A DNA stretch of 12,295 nt, from assembly GCA_038520475.1 (NCBI GenBank), contig JBCBLF010000135.1, positions 1 through 12,295 on the forward strand, read 5' to 3'. The DNA comes from JBCCWF01 sp038520475 (lineage in GTDB: Bacteria > Cyanobacteriota > Cyanobacteriia > CAKZMO01). Below are positions 7,672 through 12,295 of the stretch, piece after piece (position 1 is the first letter of the stretch; the number at the start of each line of letters is the position of its first letter). The translations under genes were made by a program, and so were the position numbers. The notes below the pieces were generated by a model that made no database searches, was not told the DNA's origin, and saw nothing but the letters and a program-made list of their open reading frames with translations.

Positions 7672-7861
7672 ATTTAGGCATCCACGTCGGGAAATCGTCT
7701 CAACGATGTGGGCAACGGTGATCAAAACCAACGCTGAATTTGGTAACCCGGCTACATGGCTTAATCCGAAACCTGCACAATCGCCTCTCATCTCTTAGTT
7801 CGTTAAGACCTCATCAATATTGAAAAGTTCCAATGAAGACAGTCATCTCCAGCGTTATGAC

Positions 7862-7899
7862 TTGGCCAATTTTACGAAGAGATACGCGTTGGCCAATTT
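7862..7899. repeat. 11-bp direct repeat pair
   Basis: TTGGCCAATTT occurs at 7862-7872 and 7889-7899, a start-to-start spacing of 27 bases. Each copy contains the palindrome TTGGCCAA. Paired half-sites on one helix face are possible, but no promoter is visible nearby, so the meaning is unknown. Confidence 0.35.
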
Positions 7900-7977
7900 G
7901 CGTTTCGTCGGTGGTGATGAGTGCCATCTGCCACCATTAACGAAAATGCATGGACACCATGAATAATCCTGAGTGTG

Positions 7978-10900
7978 CTAAAAGGTGCCGCGATAAATGA
8001 TATAAGCTCCCCAAAGAGTGGCGGCGATCGCCACTAGGGTTGACCAGAGTGGGTGACTGCTATGAACGAGCGTTCGACCATCTGCCCGAATTTTTTCAAC
8101 ATCAATCCATACCGTCGCTCCGCGTCGAAACCAGCCTGTTACGCTGACAGAGCGGCCGATTAGACTCGCCGGTCGCACACGTCCAATCATGAGGTTCCCA
8201 AGAGGACCGACGGGTGAAATCCAATGCAATTTGATGGTTCCTTCAGAAGTTTTCAACATCAGGTCTTGTCCGATACCATTGCTGAGTCCCGAACGTCCCA
8301 ATAGCCGACCCTCAAATGTAACAGGAACACTGCTGAGAGGAGTCGCATGAGGATCACGAGTAAGAGACGCAAGGGCTGATTCTGATTGGGTCTGACTTGG
8401 GCTAATATCAGGGAAAAATCGATTGATTCGCATCAAAATACCAAAGCTAAGGCCCATCGCCATACATCCGTAAAGCAGCGACATGTCTTTCCACAGCCAC
8501 TCCAGCTGATCCACATCCACTGCATCCGCAATACCTCCAACGATCCAAAGGGCGATCGCCAGGGTAAATCCAATCACAAGCCCGAGGTAGGGTGAAATTT
8601 GCAGCCAGAATGACGGCGTTTTCTTGACGAGCGATGACTGACGCGGCGAACCTGACAGCAATCTAATGCTAGGTCGCAGGCGCAACTGCTCAGCATCATG
8701 GTTCAGCATTTGGATGCGATCGCCCAACAGCGGATGGGTATTGTTGATGAGCAGCCATTGCCGATGCGGGTTATTGGAATCCCAGGTGAGCAACGACGAT
8801 AATCGTGCCGTTGAATCTGGCTCGCTCACAGATTCAGCCGTTGTTCCATGCATCGCATCCGTTTTATCAGCTGTGCCGTTCGAAGGGGGATGAATCCACA
8901 CACTGCCAATCGTCAACGCTTGCAATGGGCTGACCGGCATTAACAGATCAAAACTTGCCAAGATGAAGTCAGTTGATCGATTTCGCTCAATGGCTTGGGC
9001 TATTCCCCCGGTCATTGCTGCTAGCGCGCTAACACGGCCATTAGGATTTCCAGTTAGATTCACTGCATCGCGATCGCCTTGAACTTGGCGAGTGCGGGAA
9101 AGCCAAAGTGCTGGCCATCGCCCCAACCAAAATAGTCCGTAAGCAATTGAGGAAAGACCAGTCGCAACACCCCGCAAAAGCCGATTATGGTAGCGATCGC
9201 CCCATGCAGCACTCCATCGATAGAGCAAAAATGGGACTTGAGTCATCACTGTAACGAGCATCAGCAACAGCGTCCTGCGATGCTGAATGTGTCCTAATTC
9301 TCCAGCGTAGAGCGCCGCAATTTCTGCATCATTAAGTTGAGTGAGCGCTCCTTGACTCACCACAATGTGAGACGTGCGGGGCAAGAGACCATAGCTCATG
9401 GCAAACGGAACCTGACTAGACACTAGTTTCAACCGAGGGATTGGAAACTTATGCTTTTGGCAGGTCCGCTTCAGCAGACGAAGTGTTTCTGGGCTGCGTC
9501 GGTCGAGTTCTCGCTCTGGCAAAGGCTTGACGCCATAGCATTGCCCTAGAATCACATTCAACACCCACTGGGACACCACTAATCCAATAATCAACAGGAT
9601 AATGATCGTCAACATCGTGTGATTTTCCAGGTAAAACCACCGGGGCGGGGTCGTAAATCTCTGAAGAGATCGCCAGACAGGGGTGGCAGTCTCTAAGGCA
9701 ACGCGAGTCAATCCAGTAAGTAAGATAACCAGAGCGATCGCCGTCCATAGATAAGAGAGCCAGAATTCAGCTTGACGAATCGGCTTAAGAGGTTTCCAGT
9801 TCCGAGCCCGCTCAGCCGCAGGAGTAGGTAACGGATGTTGCGATACCTTCCGCTTTCGTCGCCGTGGCATTGCGACGTTGAGCGCTGCCGCGAGTTCTGG
9901 ATCAACGGCCTGATTACGGGTCACTGTTGGTTTGCTATCGACCGAATCTTGGGATGTTTCAGGATGAGGCTTGGAGGTATCCCCTCGACCATTGCCAGCA
10001 CTTGGAAAAAAGTCAGGAGGTAAAGGAGTCGTCGGTGGGAGATCTGATGCCACTGGAAAACCTGCCACTGGAAAATCCGCAGGGGTCTGGGATGCCGTGT
10101 CATCAAAACTCACATGATCGGCTGAAGGAATTCCATTAGAAGTATCCCCGAGTCCATCGAGATCAAAAGCAAAGGGATTATCTTCTAACCCATGTTCCCC
10201 GGTAGTCGAAGGGGGTGTTGATGTGGCAGGGTCACTCGATGACATCTCATGAGAAGGATGTGTCAGTCGCGAGACTGAAGAGGTTGAAGAAGATTCAGGA
10301 GATGGGGGTAGTGGCACAAACCCAGTCAAATCTGCGTCCGGTGAAACGTCTGAGATCGGAAGGTCCGACACGACCTCAGCATCCACAGAACCAGAGGCCG
10401 CGGAATCAAAACTTGATGCCGGGGCCGGTCGATCATCCAGGGGCACAAAGCCTGTTGACTGTGGTAAGTCGTTAAATCGGTCTGAATCTCCAGCTAAATC
10501 CTCTTGCAAACCTTCGGCTTCATCAACACCTTCGCCAAACCAGTCGTTGATTTCATCTAAATCCGGACCTCTATCTCCATCTGTGACGCCATTATCAGAG
10601 TCATCTGTCGGAGATGCTGACGTATCAACGCTCAGCGGATCGAGCAATGTAGAAGCTTCCGACGAATCCACAAGGGTTGATTTTTCAATCGCTAATGGAT
10701 CAACTAGGGTTGACGCTTCAGTCGAAAAAAGCGATCGCTTCTTTTCATTAGGTAAGGCTTCCTCATCTGACGCTTCCTCATCGAATAACACAGCGTCAAT
10801 TGAAGGGATGGACGGCTGCAATCGCTGGGGTCGAGACGGAGAAGATTGGGTCAGCTGATTGAGCGACTTTGGAAGTTGAGTATAGCGTTGCTTAAGAACG

Positions 10901-11208
10901 CCCATTGCCTCTTCTGCCCATCGGCGAGTGGGTTCACTCGAACTCTTTAGTAAATCCTTGCAGCGAACAAATGCTTGCTGATATTCCTTGTTGCCTTCAT
11001 AGGCTTTTACCAGTCCCATCTGCGCTCTCAGTCGCGTGGAGCGTCGACTTGCCTGCTGATAAACCGTTTCAAGTTGGGCGATCGCCTCAGAATAGTTTTT
11101 CTTTTTGACAGCATCTAACCCTGCCTCTAGAGCAGCTTCAAATGTCTTTCCTGATGGGTTTGATGAAGCAGATGGATTAGGTTGATTTGGTTCGGAAGAC
11201 TGTGACAT
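7978..11208 (-). CDS. Long membrane protein: TPR-like N-terminus, disordered linker, degenerate M48 (HtpX-like) peptidase domain
   Basis: This 1076-residue protein starts with helical TPR-like repeats (about residues 25-115). A long Ser/Asp/Pro-rich, acidic, probably disordered linker (about 120-445) follows, then a basic patch RRRKRK. Two membrane segments (about 483-505 and 531-553) precede the M48 region. That region shows the HtpX-like pattern NDAEIAALYAGELGHIQH (627-644), two hydrophobic segments, QVQGDRDAVNLTGNP (708-722) and NTHPLLGDRIQML (823-835). Two further membrane segments (about 874-932), a small beta-rich domain (GRLLGRSGL to WIDVEKIR) and a last membrane helix end the protein. 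The zinc motif HExxH reads GELGH and the third-ligand Glu reads Gln, so peptidase activity is doubtful. The linker has repeats STLVD/STLLD and TGFVPL. ATG 11208 is preferred over ATG 11214 because GAGGG lies six bases before it. It is probably monocistronic, between two long gaps. Role unknown. Confidence 0.88.
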   Translation of the reverse strand: MSQSSEPNQPNPSASSNPSGKTFEAALEAGLDAVKKKNYSEAIAQLETVYQQASRRSTRLRAQMGLVKAYEGNKEYQQAFVRCKDLLKSSSEPTRRWAEEAMGVLKQRYTQLPKSLNQLTQSSPSRPQRLQPSIPSIDAVLFDEEASDEEALPNEKKRSLFSTEASTLVDPLAIEKSTLVDSSEASTLLDPLSVDTSASPTDDSDNGVTDGDRGPDLDEINDWFGEGVDEAEGLQEDLAGDSDRFNDLPQSTGFVPLDDRPAPASSFDSAASGSVDAEVVSDLPISDVSPDADLTGFVPLPPSPESSSTSSVSRLTHPSHEMSSSDPATSTPPSTTGEHGLEDNPFAFDLDGLGDTSNGIPSADHVSFDDTASQTPADFPVAGFPVASDLPPTTPLPPDFFPSAGNGRGDTSKPHPETSQDSVDSKPTVTRNQAVDPELAAALNVAMPRRRKRKVSQHPLPTPAAERARNWKPLKPIRQAEFWLSYLWTAIALVILLTGLTRVALETATPVWRSLQRFTTPPRWFYLENHTMLTIIILLIIGLVVSQWVLNVILGQCYGVKPLPERELDRRSPETLRLLKRTCQKHKFPIPRLKLVSSQVPFAMSYGLLPRTSHIVVSQGALTQLNDAEIAALYAGELGHIQHRRTLLLMLVTVMTQVPFLLYRWSAAWGDRYHNRLLRGVATGLSSIAYGLFWLGRWPALWLSRTRQVQGDRDAVNLTGNPNGRVSALAAMTGGIAQAIERNRSTDFILASFDLLMPVSPLQALTIGSVWIHPPSNGTADKTDAMHGTTAESVSEPDSTARLSSLLTWDSNNPHRQWLLINNTHPLLGDRIQMLNHDAEQLRLRPSIRLLSGSPRQSSLVKKTPSFWLQISPYLGLVIGFTLAIALWIVGGIADAVDVDQLEWLWKDMSLLYGCMAMGLSFGILMRINRFFPDISPSQTQSESALASLTRDPHATPLSSVPVTFEGRLLGRSGLSNGIGQDLMLKTSEGTIKLHWISPVGPLGNLMIGRVRPASLIGRSVSVTGWFRRGATVWIDVEKIRADGRTLVHSSHPLWSTLVAIAATLWGAYIIYRGTF
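10048..10075. repeat. Short tandem DNA repeat inside the linker coding region
   Basis: TGCCACTGGAAAA occurs at 10048-10060 and 10063-10075, a 15-base period. It encodes the doubled FPVA-G/S unit in the disordered linker of the M48-like protein. It looks like a recent in-frame duplication. Confidence 0.55.
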
Positions 11209-11638
11209 GGTCATCCCTCATAGAGAGAGAAACATTAATTATGTTCGTTAAACAGGGGCGCTTCGCTTCTTAAACGACGTCGATAGCCAGTAGGGTACAA
11301 CATTATTTATCTTGCGCTGACTTCAAGAAATCGGGGTAGAGCAACGCATTGATGAAACAAGATGCAACAAAATAGGCCCCCAACTCTACCTTGGGTGCCC
11401 AATTAGACTATCAAACTATCTTTGGTGTCGACCAGATCAGCGCGATTACCTCAAGCTGACCTTCTCTGATCTTGTTGGGCCCGTATTCCAATAAGCATGA
11501 AGGTTATAGGCTAGCCTTTTAAGAAAGCCGAGCACTTAACCGAACTGTCCCGTCACTTCAGCGTCCAAATGTGGTGATAGGAGGAGTTGGAGCAGGCAGG
11601 TGCAGCATCCACACATCCGATTCTTCATCTCAGAATGC
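11209..11638. other. 430-bp intergenic region upstream of the M48-like gene
   Basis: No gene is supported. It contains small inverted repeats: AGATCAG/CTGATCT (11434-11440 with 11466-11472), the palindrome GGCTAGCC near 11510, and TTGGGTGCCCAA near 11392. An imperfect repeat around GTTCGTTAAAC and TTAAACGAC lies near 11243-11279. I found no convincing -35/-10 pair for the gene at 11208 and no terminator with a T-tract after the metallophosphatase stop. Confidence 0.45.
11215..11219 (-). promoter_or_regulatory. Ribosome binding site favouring the second ATG of the M48-like gene
   Basis: GAGGG on the minus strand directly abuts the first ATG (11214) but is six bases before the second ATG (11208). 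The spacing makes 11208 the likelier start. Confidence 0.55.
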
Positions 11639-12295
11639 CTAGCATGAAAGATGTTCTAAGGCGTTCTGAGTCTCGTAAAGCACATCTTCGACCTCAATGC
11701 GGTAGTCTGCATTGACCCATCCCAAAGAAGCTTTAGTAATCATGCCGTTTGTCAACGTCACAAAGGAGAAGTTTCGTAATTTTTCGCCGTGATTTTCAAT
11801 AATGCGCGGAACGCGAGCGGCGTTTAGGTTCACCGTTTGAGCTTCATCAACAACAATTTGTTCGCGGAGACGTTTTTTCGTGTGACGAAGTGCGTGGTGC
11901 ATGTGCCCAAACGTGACCAGCGGCACAGTTTTGCCAATGCTGCGGGCATAGACGATCGCCGCTGCCAAGTCAGGATCTCCATAATCGCCGCCCGGCGGAC
12001 TCCAATCGCGCCCGCAGATATCTTCAGGGCGATCGCCCAATCCGGTTGGTCCGGTATGACCAATGAAGATCAGCGTATCGTACGCTGCCTCATGAATGGC
12101 AACCTTCAATTTCTCGACAGATTGGTCAAAGTTTTCAACGCCATACCATTGGCGGTAAAACGTTTTGTTACGCCAATCGGGTCCGCCCCAGCTAAATGGA
12201 CGAGCCCCAACAACCGTAACCCCATACTGAGGAAAGTCGAGTTTGCAATAACCAACATGGGTGTCACCCAAGAGATCGAGCTGTTTTCGAACCCG
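11639..12295 (-). CDS. Metallophosphatase, TIGR04168-like, 5' end outside the window
   Basis: This is the C-terminal 218 residues of a calcineurin-like metallophosphoesterase resembling the TIGR04168 group found in cyanobacteria and plant plastids. Visible motifs are DTHVGYCKLDFPQYG near the window edge, GARPFSWGGPDW, the metal-binding FIGHTGPTGLG, and TFGHMHHALRH, whose GHMHH cluster normally supplies metal-binding histidines. The N-terminal D-x-H and GD-x-x-D type metal motifs lie beyond the right edge. The frame is open without interruption to base 12295, and a TTG at 12271 inside it is not the start because the conserved sequence continues upstream of it (RVRKQLDLLG). The substrate of the group is not known to me. 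It ends 430 bp before the M48-like gene, with no sign of a shared transcript. Confidence 0.9.
   Translation of the reverse strand, partial: RVRKQLDLLGDTHVGYCKLDFPQYGVTVVGARPFSWGGPDWRNKTFYRQWYGVENFDQSVEKLKVAIHEAAYDTLIFIGHTGPTGLGDRPEDICGRDWSPPGGDYGDPDLAAAIVYARSIGKTVPLVTFGHMHHALRHTKKRLREQIVVDEAQTVNLNAARVPRIIENHGEKLRNFSFVTLTNGMITKASLGWVNADYRIEVEDVLYETQNALEHLSC

Larger units (their letters stand above)
7278..7977. other. 700-bp intergenic region between the M48-like gene and the polysaccharide cluster
   Basis: No supported gene. It holds a candidate promoter (7309-7336), a bulged hairpin (7446-7482), a strong hairpin (7631-7671), an 11-bp direct repeat TTGGCCAATTT (7862-7872 and 7889-7899), and a five-base-pair hairpin CATGG/CCATG (7949-7961) just past the M48-like stop. 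Short open frames of 27-42 codons occur on both strands (for example 7545-7673 minus and 7833-7940 plus). None has a good ribosome site or recognisable product. No GCGATCGC site occurs here, although such sites are common in the genes on both sides. Confidence 0.5.

Noticed and set aside
7545..7673. A 42-codon minus-strand frame that runs through the 7631-7671 hairpin.
   Set aside because: No ribosome binding site, no recognisable family, and its first part is simply the translated palindrome.
7814..7940. Overlapping small frames on both strands (7833-7940 plus, 35 codons; 7814-7927 minus, 37 codons).
   Set aside because: Neither has a ribosome site. Repeated residues in both come from the 11-bp direct repeat, not from conserved protein sequence.
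460..11108. Many plus-strand open frames of 60-135 codons opposite the called genes.
   Set aside because: They mirror well-conserved minus-strand coding sequence, carry no recognisable domains and have no good ribosome sites. They are shadows.
1..12295. CRISPR arrays, insertion sequences, transposases, phage genes or defence genes.
   Set aside because: No regularly spaced repeats, transposase or integrase motifs, or restriction, toxin or nuclease domains are visible on either strand.

Overview
The window looks cyanobacterial. The palindrome GCGATCGC (HIP1) occurs 20 times in 12.3 kb, where chance predicts well under one, and several protein families are typical of cyanobacteria: the long TPR/M48-like membrane protein and the TIGR04168-type metallophosphatase. 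Genus cannot be read from the sequence. All eight supported genes lie on the minus strand, so the biological order runs from the right edge to the left.

Right edge to 11639: the C-terminal two thirds or more of a metallophosphatase, with its 5' end outside the window. A 430-bp gene-free gap follows (11209-11638). From 11208 to 7978 lies one very long gene for a multi-domain membrane protein: TPR-like N-terminus, long acidic Ser/Pro/Asp-rich linker with short internal repeats, an M48/HtpX-like peptidase region inside several membrane segments, and a small C-terminal domain. Two of the three expected zinc ligands of the M48 region are replaced, so it may be a pseudo-protease.

A 700-bp gap (7278-7977) holds a strong hairpin and smaller repeats. 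From 7277 down to 466 there is a surface-polysaccharide cluster: a family-4 glycosyltransferase, a polysaccharide pyruvyl transferase, a second family-4 glycosyltransferase, a Wzx/MOP-type flippase, and a third GT-B glycosyltransferase. These would build a lipid-linked repeat unit on the cytoplasmic face of the membrane, add a pyruvate ketal, and flip the unit for export. No Wzy polymerase, Wza/Wzc export component or priming transferase is visible, so the locus is partial or extends beyond the left edge. At that edge is the first 69 codons of a family-2 glycosyltransferase, ended by an in-frame stop inside a perfect 12-bp inverted repeat.

Two hairpins with nearly the same core (GCCTGCCCA.T.GGCAGG) lie on either side of the polysaccharide cluster, one just after its last complete gene and one upstream of its first. 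I did not find a convincing new defence or mobile system. The points most worth a second look are the degenerate M48 protein, the paired hairpins, and the interrupted gene at the left edge.
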